Shown here: piece after piece, positions 44,072 through 51,432 of the stretch
Position numbering within the stretch: the stretch's first letter is position 1
Layout of the letters: every line of letters begins with the position of its first letter
Source: Rhizobium sp. AC27/96
GTDB taxonomy: Bacteria; Pseudomonadota; Alphaproteobacteria; Rhizobiales; Rhizobiaceae
Assembly (NCBI RefSeq): GCF_001692325.1
Contig: NZ_LXKN01000032.1
Coordinates: forward strand, 248,001-312,000
DNA: 64,000 nt
Reading direction: 5' to 3'
The notes under the pieces: model-generated
What the model saw: only the letters and a program-made list of their open reading frames with translations
Told to the model about the DNA's origin: nothing
Databases searched by the model: none
Made by a program: the position numbers and the translations under genes

Positions 44072-44842
44072 TCAGATCGACTTCACCTCCCCGCCATCCA
44101 TGCGCAGGGCCGAGCCGGTCATCCAGCGCGCAGCCGGAGAGACGAGGAAGGCCATCAGTTCGGCAATCTCTTCCGGTTCGCCATAGCGGGCAATGCCTGC
44201 TTCCTGCGGGAAGCGGGCCGTTGCCTCCTCGACGGTCATATCGTGCAGAGGTGCCCAATGGTCGAGATAGGATCGGCGGCGGCCGGTCATGACGGGGCCT
44301 GGCAGGACGCTGTTGACCTGAACGCCATCGGTGATGCCGCGATCGGAAAAGGCCTTTGCCAAGGCGACAATGGCGGCGTTGATCGTGCCGACTGCTGCAT
44401 AGGGTGCCTTCGGAAAGAGCGCCGAATTGCCGGACATCAGCACGACCGAACCCTTGGCCTCCTTCAAAGCCGGCCAGGCGGCGATGGTGAGCCTGCGCGC
44501 TCCATGCAGCTTCAGCGCCATGCCGTTATCCCATTGCTCATTCGTCATGTCGAAGAGGTCGATCTGCGGCACGGCACCGGCGATATTGAGCAGCGCATCG
44601 ATCCGGCCGAAGGCGGCAAGCGTCTGATCAACCACCGCCTGCGCGGCCGCCGACTCTGCCAAATCGGCATCGATGACAAGCGTCTTCGCACCGGCCGCCT
44701 CGGCGGCCTTGGCCGTGTCAAGCAGATTGGCCTTGTTGCGGGCGACAAGCACAAGCGCAGAAAAATCTCTTGCGAGACGGATGGCGGTAGCCTGGCCGAT
44801 ACCCTGGCTGGCGCCGGTGACGATAGCAACTGAACTGGACAT
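44072..44842 (-). CDS. SDR-family protein lacking the catalytic lysine
   Basis: 256 residues with a normal SDR nucleotide loop (VTGASQGIGQATAIR), an N-A-G-type strand (LLNIAGAVPQIDLFD) and the C-terminal GPVMTGRR. At the catalytic site the usual Y-x-x-x-K reads PYAAVGTINAA: Tyr is present but the residue four positions on is Gly. The codons are clear (TAT GCA GCA GTC GGC), so this is not a frameshift. The enzyme may be inactive or use another base. It lies 80 bases downstream of an alpha/beta hydrolase gene on the same strand and belongs to the CGNR-regulated cluster. Confidence 0.82.
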   Translation of the reverse strand: MSSSVAIVTGASQGIGQATAIRLARDFSALVLVARNKANLLDTAKAAEAAGAKTLVIDADLAESAAAQAVVDQTLAAFGRIDALLNIAGAVPQIDLFDMTNEQWDNGMALKLHGARRLTIAAWPALKEAKGSVVLMSGNSALFPKAPYAAVGTINAAIVALAKAFSDRGITDGVQVNSVLPGPVMTGRRRSYLDHWAPLHDMTVEEATARFPQEAGIARYGEPEEIAELMAFLVSPAARWMTGSALRMDGGEVKSI

Positions 44843-44922
44843 GGGATGCCTCCTGCATCTGAAAGAGCAACGGTCTGCCCATACCCCGCCGACGGAAGCG
44901 CCGGCGGGGCAGGAAGACGATA

Positions 44923-45765
44923 TCAGCCAAGGAAATCGCGGATTTCAGCGGCAATTTCTGCCGCATGCGTCTCTAGCGCGAAGTGGCCGGTGTCGAGGAA
45001 CTTGACGACCGCATCCGGGATATCCCGCCGAAAGGCCTCTGCGCCCGGCGGCAGGAAGAACGGATCATGCTTGCCCCAGACCGCCAGGAAGCGCGGCTTG
45101 TGGGTGCGGAAATAGCTCTGGAACGTCGGATAGAGCGCTACGTTGCTCTTGTAGTCACCGAAGAGATCGAGCTGCACCACCTCCGAGCCCGGCCGGGCAA
45201 GATAGAAACTATCGAGCGAATAGCCGTCGGGGGAGACTTTGGATGTATCAGGAACGCCGTGCGTGTACTGCCAGGCTATCGAACCCGGCTCCAGGAAAGG
45301 CTTCAGCGCATTGCGATTTTCCTCCGACGCATCCCGCCAATAGGCCTGGATCGGATTCCAGCCTTCGCTCAAGCCCTCTTCATAGGCATTGCCGTTTTGC
45401 GAGATGATCGCCGTAATCCGTTCAGGGTGCTTGACCGCCAGACGGAAGCCTGTCGGCGCGCCGTAATCGAAGACGTAGACGGCATAGCGATCAAAGCCGA
45501 CGATCTCGGTGAAGCGGTCGATCGTTGCTGCGATGCTGTCGAATGTGTTGCTGCCCTTCGGCGCATCGGATTGTCCGAAGCCCGGCAGGTCCGGCGCGAT
45601 GATATGATAGCGATCGGCCAACAGAGGGATGAGATCGCGGAACATGTGGCCGGAGCTCGGGAAGCCGTGCAGCAGCAGAAGCTTTGGCGCGCCCGGCGTA
45701 CCTGCCTCACGATAGAAGACTTTGACGCCATCGACATTGATGGTGCGGTAGCTGACGTTGGTCAT
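44923..45765 (-). CDS. Alpha/beta hydrolase with Asp nucleophile (dehalogenase/epoxide hydrolase-like)
   Basis: 280 residues. The oxyanion loop is LLLHGFPSSGHMF. The nucleophile elbow is VFDYGAPTGFRLA with Asp100 where esterases have Ser, as in haloalkane dehalogenases and epoxide hydrolases (family knowledge). The C-terminal catalytic His is in FLDTGHFALETH, and LAVWGKHDPFF carries an acid. So the set of residues for an alkyl-enzyme mechanism is present. The ATG at 45765 has AAAGGA upstream. An inverted-repeat operator (45780-45812) lies 15 bases before the start. The next gene downstream on the strand is the SDR lacking Lys. Confidence 0.85.
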   Translation of the reverse strand: MTNVSYRTINVDGVKVFYREAGTPGAPKLLLLHGFPSSGHMFRDLIPLLADRYHIIAPDLPGFGQSDAPKGSNTFDSIAATIDRFTEIVGFDRYAVYVFDYGAPTGFRLAVKHPERITAIISQNGNAYEEGLSEGWNPIQAYWRDASEENRNALKPFLEPGSIAWQYTHGVPDTSKVSPDGYSLDSFYLARPGSEVVQLDLFGDYKSNVALYPTFQSYFRTHKPRFLAVWGKHDPFFLPPGAEAFRRDIPDAVVKFLDTGHFALETHAAEIAAEIRDFLG

Positions 45766-45779
45766 GACAAGGTCCTTTC

Positions 45780-45812
45780 ATTAACCTGTTAATTCGACTT
45801 TCAGTGGTTACT
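45780..45812 (-). promoter_or_regulatory. Candidate operator C: ATTAACCT-N17-TGGTTACT
   Basis: Inverted repeat with a 17-base spacer in the 57-base gap between the two hydrolase genes. It has the same half-sites (TAACC/GGTTA) and exactly the same spacing as the two sites between the upstream hydrolase and the CGNR regulator gene. Confidence 0.55.
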
Positions 45813-45822
45813 CTATCTTCAG

Positions 45823-46533
45823 TCACACGCCGATCGCAGCAGCCGCTGCTTCGCGGATGAGCTCGACAACTGCCTGCGGTGCCGTCGTCATCGGCGTGTG
45901 ATCGACCCGGAACGAGCGCTGCTTTGCCTGCATGCGTTCGGCCATGAAGTGCTGGTTGGCAGCGCTGATCATCCGGTCCTCTTCGGCGATCAGGAACCAG
46001 GAAGGGCGATCTTTCCAGAGCGGACGCGCCAGAGGAACGGTGATGCAGGCCAGTGAAATCGGACGCTGGGCAGCCGCGAGAACGGCCAGATCTTCATCAC
46101 CCGCATTCTGCGCATAGGCGGCGGCAAAAGCATAATGAGGCAGATAGATCAACCCGTGCGCATCCGGCGCCAACTTGGGCGCCTGCGGATGAGGTTCGCC
46201 GCGATAGAACACGTCTGCGACCGTTTCACCCTCATCCGGCGCAAGCGCAGCGATATAGACCAATGCCTTGATCTTCTCGCTTGCCACGCTGGCGATAACT
46301 GCCCCGGCATAGGCATGGCCGACCAGAACCACCGGGCCTGCCACCCGCTCCAAGGCGCGCTCCAGCGCGGCAATATCATCGGCCAGCGAGGTCAATGGCA
46401 GCGGGGCAGCCGTCACCGAAAATCCATTAGCCACTAGCGGTGCGATGACTTTCGCCCAGCCCGAGCCGTCTCCCCATGCACCGTGGACGAGGACAATATC
46501 GACATTCTCGGAGGACGCCTTCTGTTGTGACAT
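45823..46533 (-). CDS. Alpha/beta hydrolase fold protein lacking the nucleophilic serine
   Basis: 236 residues of the EstA/salicylate-esterase-like group. The oxyanion loop is VLVHGAWGDGSGWAKVI and the nucleophile elbow is VLVGHAYAGAVI, where homologues usually read GHSYGG. Both the Ser and a following Gly are Ala here; the codons are CAT GCC TAT GCC GGG. The His region remains (VDHTPMTTAP). The protein could be a non-catalytic binder, or belong to a subfamily using another mechanism. The ATG at 46533 has an excellent GGAGAAGG upstream. It is divergent from the CGNR regulator gene and shares its two-operator control region. Confidence 0.85.
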   Translation of the reverse strand: MSQQKASSENVDIVLVHGAWGDGSGWAKVIAPLVANGFSVTAAPLPLTSLADDIAALERALERVAGPVVLVGHAYAGAVIASVASEKIKALVYIAALAPDEGETVADVFYRGEPHPQAPKLAPDAHGLIYLPHYAFAAAYAQNAGDEDLAVLAAAQRPISLACITVPLARPLWKDRPSWFLIAEEDRMISAANQHFMAERMQAKQRSFRVDHTPMTTAPQAVVELIREAAAAAIGV

Positions 46534-46560
46534 CTGCCTTCTCCCCTTCGCTTGAACTTT

Positions 46561-46593
46561 AGTAACCTCTCTAAGTGTGTTTATAGGGTTACG
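46561..46593. promoter_or_regulatory. Candidate operator A: AGTAACCT-N17-GGGTTACG
   Basis: Inverted repeat, 27 bases upstream of the hydrolase start on the minus strand. Its right half-site coincides with the candidate minus-strand -10 (46586-46591). Start-to-start distance to operator B is 42 bp, four helical turns. Confidence 0.55.
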
Positions 46594-46615
46594 TCTAGCA
46601 CACATAACTTGTCAA
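46586..46615 (-). promoter_or_regulatory. Candidate promoter for the hydrolase operon
   Basis: Minus strand TTGACA (46615-46610), 18 bases, then TAACCC (46591-46586). The -35 is consensus; the -10 is poor and sits inside operator A, which fits repression by the CGNR protein. Confidence 0.4.
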
Positions 46616-46635
46616 GAGCCTTTTGATAGGTTATG
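46603..46635. promoter_or_regulatory. Candidate operator B: CATAACTT-N17-AGGTTATG
   Basis: Inverted repeat with seven of eight half-site positions matching and the same 17-base spacer as operators A and C. Its right half overlaps the candidate plus-strand -10 of the regulator gene. Confidence 0.6.
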
Positions 46636-46637
46636 CA
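46609..46637 (+). promoter_or_regulatory. Candidate promoter for the CGNR regulator gene
   Basis: TTGTCA (46609-46614), 17 bases, then TATGCA (46632-46637), 62 bases before the start codon. Operator B lies across it, so autoregulation is likely. Confidence 0.45.
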
Positions 46638-46698
46638 TTGTTCGTGATTTTGAGAGACAGCGCGGCGGCTGCGTTCGGCCGCGGGAACAGGAGCCAGG

Positions 46699-47313
46699 AT
46701 GGACAACCACTCTCCCGCAATTTTCGTCGGCGACGCGATGGGGCTGGATTTCCTGAATTCGGTGGCCACACCCATCGATGCGCCGATCGACTGGATCGAC
46801 GATGGCGAAGGATTGCTTCGCTGGCTGGAGCAGGCTGGACTGGTGCCGCCGGAAACGCTGAAGGCCATGCGCGAGCAGGCGCTACCGGGAGAACTCGACA
46901 AGGTCGCCGACCAGGCCCGCACCCTGCGTGAATGGTTCAGGAATTTCGTGCGTGAGCATAAAGGCCGGCCGCTGACGCCGGAGGCCCTGGAGGAGCTGGA
47001 ACCCCTGAACCGGCTGCTGGAACGGGATGAAGGCTTCAACCGCGTTCTGGCCAGAGAGGATGGCGGAGGCCTCGACTTTCAGTCCAGGCGTAAATGGCGC
47101 TCGCCCGAGGCCCTACTGCTGCCGATCGGCGAAGCGCTGGGACGCTTCGTCTGTACCGAAGATTTCTCGGATGTGAAAGCCTGCGAGGGCCACGCCTGCA
47201 CGCTGCTTTTTGTCGACCATACGCGCGGCCATCGCAGGCGTTGGTGCAGCATGGCCATGTGCGGCAACCGCGCCAAGCAGACAGCCCATCGGCTCCGGCT
47301 CAAACAGGGATAG
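46699..47313 (+). CDS. CGNR zinc-finger transcriptional regulator (ABATE domain)
   Basis: 204 residues. The N-terminal ABATE-type domain begins with GLDFLNSVATPIDAPIDWI, and the C-terminal CGNR zinc finger has ligand cysteines in CEGHAC and WCSMAMCGNR, the family signature, followed by AKQTAHRLR. CGNR proteins are predicted DNA-binding regulators whose ligands are mostly unknown. The ATG at 46699 follows CAGGA. It is divergent from the two hydrolase genes and the SDR. Three inverted repeats of identical spacing occur in the control regions of this cluster. The gene ends at a strong terminator. Confidence 0.9.
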   Translation: MDNHSPAIFVGDAMGLDFLNSVATPIDAPIDWIDDGEGLLRWLEQAGLVPPETLKAMREQALPGELDKVADQARTLREWFRNFVREHKGRPLTPEALEELEPLNRLLERDEGFNRVLAREDGGGLDFQSRRKWRSPEALLLPIGEALGRFVCTEDFSDVKACEGHACTLLFVDHTRGHRRRWCSMAMCGNRAKQTAHRLRLKQG

Positions 47314-47362
47314 CTTGCCGGGCCAGGCGAGCTAATACATTGCGAAAATTATAAAAAAACAC

Positions 47363-47394
47363 GCCGGCGGAGCTAATGCTCAGCCGGCTTTTTT
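47363..47394. terminator. Bidirectional intrinsic terminator
   Basis: Stem GCCGGC (47363-47368) with GCCGGC (47383-47388), extended by an inner GAGC/GCTC pair, followed by T6 on the plus strand. On the minus strand the same hairpin is followed by GTGTTTTTTT. It sits between the CGNR gene and the convergent patatin gene. Confidence 0.8.
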
Positions 47395-47424
47395 AATATC
47401 CTGATCGGTTGCAGCCCCGCCGTT

Positions 47425-48582
47425 TCAGACCGGATCTTCGCGATGCAGGTCGTGGATGGCGACGGCGTCGTCGCTGAAGGGCGGCAACAGCCATTCGGTA
47501 TGGCGCAGCGTGCGCTTGGTATCCTCCAGACCCATGTCCCAATGCTCGCGCATCGAGGTGCCGGAGAACTCATAGTCCTTGGCATGACCCTCGTAATTCT
47601 TGTGCTGATAGATCAGGTGGACGATGTTGACGACGCCGGAGTTGGAATAATCGGCGATCAGCTCTTCTTCTTCCGGGGTCAGCTGGTCTTTCGGGACGCG
47701 CTTCAGCGCGCCGAGCAGTTTCATCTTCAGCCCGTGGATGCGCTTGAAATTGTCGGTATTCTGCCGGGTGCGGCTCGAATACATGATGTCCTTGTGGCGC
47801 GACAGCACGTCCGGCATGCTGCGGGGCAGGACACCCCGGGCGCTGAACAGATCGACCTGGAACACCAGAGAGCTGCGATCCTCCTCCTGGTCGAGCAGAT
47901 ATTGCAGCGGCGTGTTGGAGACGATGCCGCCATCCCAGTAATATTCGCCTTCGATGCGGATGGCCGGCAGAGCGGGCGGCAGCGCGCCGCTTGCCATGAT
48001 GTGTTCCGGCTCGATGCGGATATTGTCGGTGTCGAAATAGACGAAATTGCCGGTCCTGACATTGACCGCGCCGACGCTGAAGCGCTTCTTGCCGTCGTTC
48101 AGCACGTCGAAATCGATCACCATCTCCAGCGTCTTTTTCAGCTCGGCTGAATCGTAGAAGCTGGTGGCTCCTTCCGCGCCCGGCAGTTCGAGCCAGGGAT
48201 TGGGGAAACGCGGCTTGAAGAAGCCGGGCTGGCCCATGGTCATGGTCATCCATGAGCTGGTGCGATTGCGGATGTCGCGGAACACGTCGCCTTCCGGCGT
48301 GTAGGCCCAGATCTTGCGGCCGGAAATGATCTGCCAGAACTGCTCAAGGCGCTGCAGGCGGCGGCTCGGCTCATTGCCGGCGATGATCGCGGCATTGACG
48401 GCGCCGATGGAGACGCCGGAAAGCCATGTCGGTTCGCATCCCGCGTCGGCCAGCGCCTGGTAGACACCAGCCTGATAGGCGCCAAGCGCGCCACCGCCCT
48501 GAAATACCAGGGCGACGCGATCATATTGCGTGGCGATTTCCTGAATGGTCGGCACTGCGGCCTTGGTGTTTCGTTTGAGCAC
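47425..48582 (-). CDS. Patatin-like phospholipase (DUF3734)
   Basis: 385 residues. The oxyanion loop is ALVFQGGGALGAYQAGVYQ, the nucleophile elbow is GVSIGAVNAAI (GxSxG) and the catalytic Asp is in YYWDGGIVSNTP. So the Ser-Asp dyad is complete. The C-terminal 120 residues form the DUF3734 extension common in rhizobial members. The start is a GTG at 48582 with GGAG seven bases upstream; the longer frame to 48663 has no such site. The gene is 34 bases downstream of acetoacetate decarboxylase on the same strand, an arrangement that suggests a role near storage-polymer or ketone-body metabolism. Confidence 0.88.
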   Translation of the reverse strand: MLKRNTKAAVPTIQEIATQYDRVALVFQGGGALGAYQAGVYQALADAGCEPTWLSGVSIGAVNAAIIAGNEPSRRLQRLEQFWQIISGRKIWAYTPEGDVFRDIRNRTSSWMTMTMGQPGFFKPRFPNPWLELPGAEGATSFYDSAELKKTLEMVIDFDVLNDGKKRFSVGAVNVRTGNFVYFDTDNIRIEPEHIMASGALPPALPAIRIEGEYYWDGGIVSNTPLQYLLDQEEDRSSLVFQVDLFSARGVLPRSMPDVLSRHKDIMYSSRTRQNTDNFKRIHGLKMKLLGALKRVPKDQLTPEEEELIADYSNSGVVNIVHLIYQHKNYEGHAKDYEFSGTSMREHWDMGLEDTKRTLRHTEWLLPPFSDDAVAIHDLHREDPV

Positions 48583-48616
48583 GGTCCGTCTCCAGCAAAA
48601 GGAAAATAGGGCTCTG

Positions 48617-49363
48617 CTACCTGCGCTCGGCAAGGTAGTCATGAACGACTTCGCCAAGCCCAAGCGTCAGATTGGCGGTGAAATGGACAGCCGAAACCAC
48701 CTCCAGAACCGGCAGCCGCGCGACGTCGGCCATGACATGCGGCCTGAGGTCGAGCGCGGCGGGCGAGGCCCAGGCTTCCTTGATGGTGATGTCGGTCAGG
48801 TAGTAGCGCACCAGCTCGCAGATGCGTGGCGTGGCGTCGACATGCGGCACGATCTTGATCAGGAAATTGGGCTCGGAAAGAGCGGCCATCAGCGGTCCCT
48901 GGTCGATCTGCCTGTGCTTGTAGCCCATGGTTGCCGTCGCGCAGAGAACGCTGCCATAATGCAGCGTGCCGACGATGACTTCGCCTTCATTGACGATCTT
49001 CGGATTGGCGAGCTTCTTCGGGAAGCCCCAGATTTCACGGCCGCCGGTGATCGGCGCATCGTCGTCGAGATACATGGAATGGACATAGCCGCCGGCCTGG
49101 CCCCGATATTTGACCGGGATGACCTGCCCCGTCTCGGTGTAATCGCCGAAGCCGGTAGAATCAGGCATGCGGATGAATTCGTATTTCACCAGCGGCTCGT
49201 CGATTTCGAGCGGCTCGGGCACGACTGCCTCCAGGGCTTCACGCGTCGTGCGGTAGGTGATGATGATATATTCGCGGTCAAAGAACCGATAGGGTCCCGG
49301 GGGATAGGAAGGATTGGTCAGCGGCATTGCATAGGCATGCTTGAGAATGTCTTCGACCTTCAT
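48617..49363 (-). CDS. adc: Acetoacetate decarboxylase
   Basis: 248 residues. Converts acetoacetate to acetone and CO2 through a Schiff base with Lys. The catalytic segment REIWGFPKKLANP is intact, as are the family start (PYRFFDREYIIITYRT) and the EFIRMPDSTGFGDYTE strand. The length matches known enzymes (about 245). The ATG at 49363 begins the family's usual MKVEDILKHAYAMP; the frame upstream to 49525 has no good start. Divergent from 3-hydroxybutyrate dehydrogenase, which produces acetoacetate, so the two enzymes act in sequence. Confidence 0.93.
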   Translation of the reverse strand: MKVEDILKHAYAMPLTNPSYPPGPYRFFDREYIIITYRTTREALEAVVPEPLEIDEPLVKYEFIRMPDSTGFGDYTETGQVIPVKYRGQAGGYVHSMYLDDDAPITGGREIWGFPKKLANPKIVNEGEVIVGTLHYGSVLCATATMGYKHRQIDQGPLMAALSEPNFLIKIVPHVDATPRICELVRYYLTDITIKEAWASPAALDLRPHVMADVARLPVLEVVSAVHFTANLTLGLGEVVHDYLAERR

Positions 49364-49423
49364 CGTATTTTCCGTCTTTGGAGGAAATAGTCCGGCGCCC
49401 GCGGCGAAACTTGCACGGTTGCG

Positions 49424-49439
49424 TGACAGTGAAGTGTCA
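49424..49439. promoter_or_regulatory. Inverted repeat TGACA-N6-TGTCA in the adc/bdhA divergent region
   Basis: A perfect 5-bp inverted repeat 60 bases upstream of adc and 132 upstream of bdhA, in the only control region of this divergent pair. A minus-strand TTGACA (49440-49435) overlaps it but lacks a good -10. Possible shared regulator site. Confidence 0.35.
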
Positions 49440-49571
49440 AGCCGCCAGCCGACTGCCCCTGAGGCTGGCCAACCGCTGTTATCAAAGCGACATATGACGC
49501 TGGCAGTGTGCGCCCATCTCGGCATTTTTCCATTTACTCAACCATGTCATAGAGATTGCGGGAGTAGCATT

Positions 49572-50360
49572 ATGGGTTCGTTGACTTCGAAGAATGCGCT
49601 GGTCACCGGTTCGACGAGCGGTATCGGGCTTGCGATCGCGCGCGCCTTTGCCGCCGAGGGCGCGAATGTGACGATCAACGGTCTCGGCGATGCCGATGCG
49701 ATCGAAAAGGAGCGCGCAGCAATCGAGGCCGATTTCGGTGTGAAATGCCGCTATTCCGGCGCCAACATGATGAACGGCGAGGAAGTGACGTCGATGGTGC
49801 GCGAAGCCGAGGAAGCCTTCGGCAGCCTCGACATTCTCGTCAACAATGCCGGCATCCAGTTCGTCGCCCCGATCGAGGAATTCCCCGACGACAAATGGGA
49901 AGCGATCATCCGCATCAACCTGCTGGCCGCCTTCTATGCAATCAAGGCCGCTATTCCCGGCATGAAGGCTCGCAAATGGGGCCGCATCATCAACACGTCC
50001 TCGGCGCATGCGCTGGTGGCTTCGCCGTTCAAGTCGGCCTATGTTTCCGCCAAGCACGGCATCACCGGCCTCACCAAGACGATCGCGCTTGAAGCTGCGC
50101 GGGATGGCGTCACAGTCAATTCCATCGCTCCGGGCTATGTCTGGACCCCGCTCGTCGAAAAGCAGATCCCGGAGACGATGAAGGCACGCAACATGACCGA
50201 AGAGCAGGTCAAGCACGACGTACTGCTCGCCGCCCAGCCGACGAAGGAATTCGTGACGGTCGACGAAGTGGCGGCAATCGCCGTGTTTCTATGCGGCGAT
50301 GCCGCCAAGCAGATCACCGGAACGACGCTTTCCGTCGACGGCGGCTGGACTGCCGAGTAG
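49572..50360 (+). CDS. bdhA: 3-hydroxybutyrate dehydrogenase
   Basis: 262 residues, classical SDR that interconverts 3-hydroxybutyrate and acetoacetate with NAD, the last step of polyhydroxybutyrate breakdown. Nucleotide loop GSTSGIGLAIA, NAG motif LVNNAGIQFVAPIEEFP (typical of this enzyme), catalytic Ser/Tyr/Lys (NTSSAHALVASP, YVSAKHG) and the C-terminal TGTTLSVDGGWTA. The substrate-binding segment PGYVWTPLVEKQIP is characteristic. The ATG at 49572 has GGGAG at ten bases. Neighbour of adc and the patatin gene. Confidence 0.94.
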   Translation: MGSLTSKNALVTGSTSGIGLAIARAFAAEGANVTINGLGDADAIEKERAAIEADFGVKCRYSGANMMNGEEVTSMVREAEEAFGSLDILVNNAGIQFVAPIEEFPDDKWEAIIRINLLAAFYAIKAAIPGMKARKWGRIINTSSAHALVASPFKSAYVSAKHGITGLTKTIALEAARDGVTVNSIAPGYVWTPLVEKQIPETMKARNMTEEQVKHDVLLAAQPTKEFVTVDEVAAIAVFLCGDAAKQITGTTLSVDGGWTAE

Positions 50361-50456
50361 GATTGCCACTTGAGCCGGCTGCGACCATATGGCCAGGCCG
50401 GCTCCTTGCGGTCGAAATATGTCAGCACCAACATGAAAACAGAGCAGGAGCGCGCA

Positions 50457-51371
50457 ATGACCGATGACACTCAGGACCGGCTGAGCCGCATCAAGGACGA
50501 GATTGTCGATAGTTTCGACGAAGAACTCGAGCTGCAACTCGAGGAAGACCGGCTGGACGAACTGGTCGCCGAGGGCATGGGAGAAGAAACCGACGCGACG
50601 CTCGACCGCAGGGTCTATTTCCGCGAACTCTTTCGTCTCCAGCATGAACTCGTTCGCCTGCAGGACTGGGTGCAATACAAGAAACTCAAGGTCGTCGTGC
50701 TGTTCGAAGGCCGCGATTCCGCCGGCAAGGGTGGCGCCATCAAGCGCGTCACCCAGCGCCTCAATCCGCGTGTCTGCCGCGTCGTCGCGCTACCGGCGCC
50801 GACGGAGCGCGAGCGTCATCAGTGGTATTTCCAGCGTTATACGGCCCATTTGCCGACTGCCGGTGAAATGGTGCTGTTCGACCGCAGCTGGTACAACCGC
50901 GCCGGCGTCGAGCGCGTCATGGGCTTCTGCTCTTCGGAAGAGCTGGAAGAATTTTTCCGCTCCGTGCCGGACTTTGAGCGCATGCTGGTGCGCTCCGGCA
51001 TTATCCTCATCAAATACTGGTTCTCGATCACCGACGAAGAGCAGGAATTCCGTTTCGGCATGCGCATTCAGGATCCGCTGAAGCAGTGGAAGCTGTCGCC
51101 GATGGACCTGCAGAGCCGTGTGCATTGGGAAGAATATACCAAAGCCAAGGAAGAGATGCTGGAACGCACTCATATTCCAGAGGCGCCATGGTGGGTCGTG
51201 CATGCCGTCGACAAGAAGAGGGCGCGCCTCAACTGCATCGCGCATCTCCTGACCCAGATCCCCTATGAGAACGTGCCGAAGCCGGAAATCATCCTGCCGG
51301 AGCGGATGCGCAACGCCGATTACCACCGTACGCCGGTGCCGCCGGAAATGTACGTGCCGGAAATCTACTGA
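50457..51371 (+). CDS. ppk2: Polyphosphate kinase 2
   Basis: 304 residues, PPK2 family, transferring phosphate between polyphosphate and nucleoside di- or monophosphates. Walker A is FEGRDSAGKGGAIKR, the lid region is RWYFQRYTAHLP-like (HQWYFQRYTAHLPTAGEM), and Walker B is LFDRSWYNRAGVERVMGF. The C-terminal DRKRARLN-type segment (DKKRARLNCIAHLL) is typical of class I members. I use the ATG at 50457 because AGGAG lies seven bases upstream; an ATG at 50433 lacks one. It lies 96 bases after bdhA on the same strand. Confidence 0.93.
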   Translation: MTDDTQDRLSRIKDEIVDSFDEELELQLEEDRLDELVAEGMGEETDATLDRRVYFRELFRLQHELVRLQDWVQYKKLKVVVLFEGRDSAGKGGAIKRVTQRLNPRVCRVVALPAPTERERHQWYFQRYTAHLPTAGEMVLFDRSWYNRAGVERVMGFCSSEELEEFFRSVPDFERMLVRSGIILIKYWFSITDEEQEFRFGMRIQDPLKQWKLSPMDLQSRVHWEEYTKAKEEMLERTHIPEAPWWVVHAVDKKRARLNCIAHLLTQIPYENVPKPEIILPERMRNADYHRTPVPPEMYVPEIY

Positions 51372-51382
51372 CGAGGAACGAT

Positions 51383-51409
51383 GACGGGTCCGTCTCCGAC
51401 GGACCCGTC
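51383..51409 (+). terminator. Strong hairpin after ppk2
   Basis: A perfect 12-bp stem (GACGGGTCCGTC / GACGGACCCGTC) with a 3-base loop, 12 bases after the ppk2 stop. No long T-run, but the stem is very stable. It lies between ppk2 and the convergent methyltransferase gene. Confidence 0.6.
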
Positions 51410-51432
51410 AAAGCCCTAGGGCCGGCTCACGG

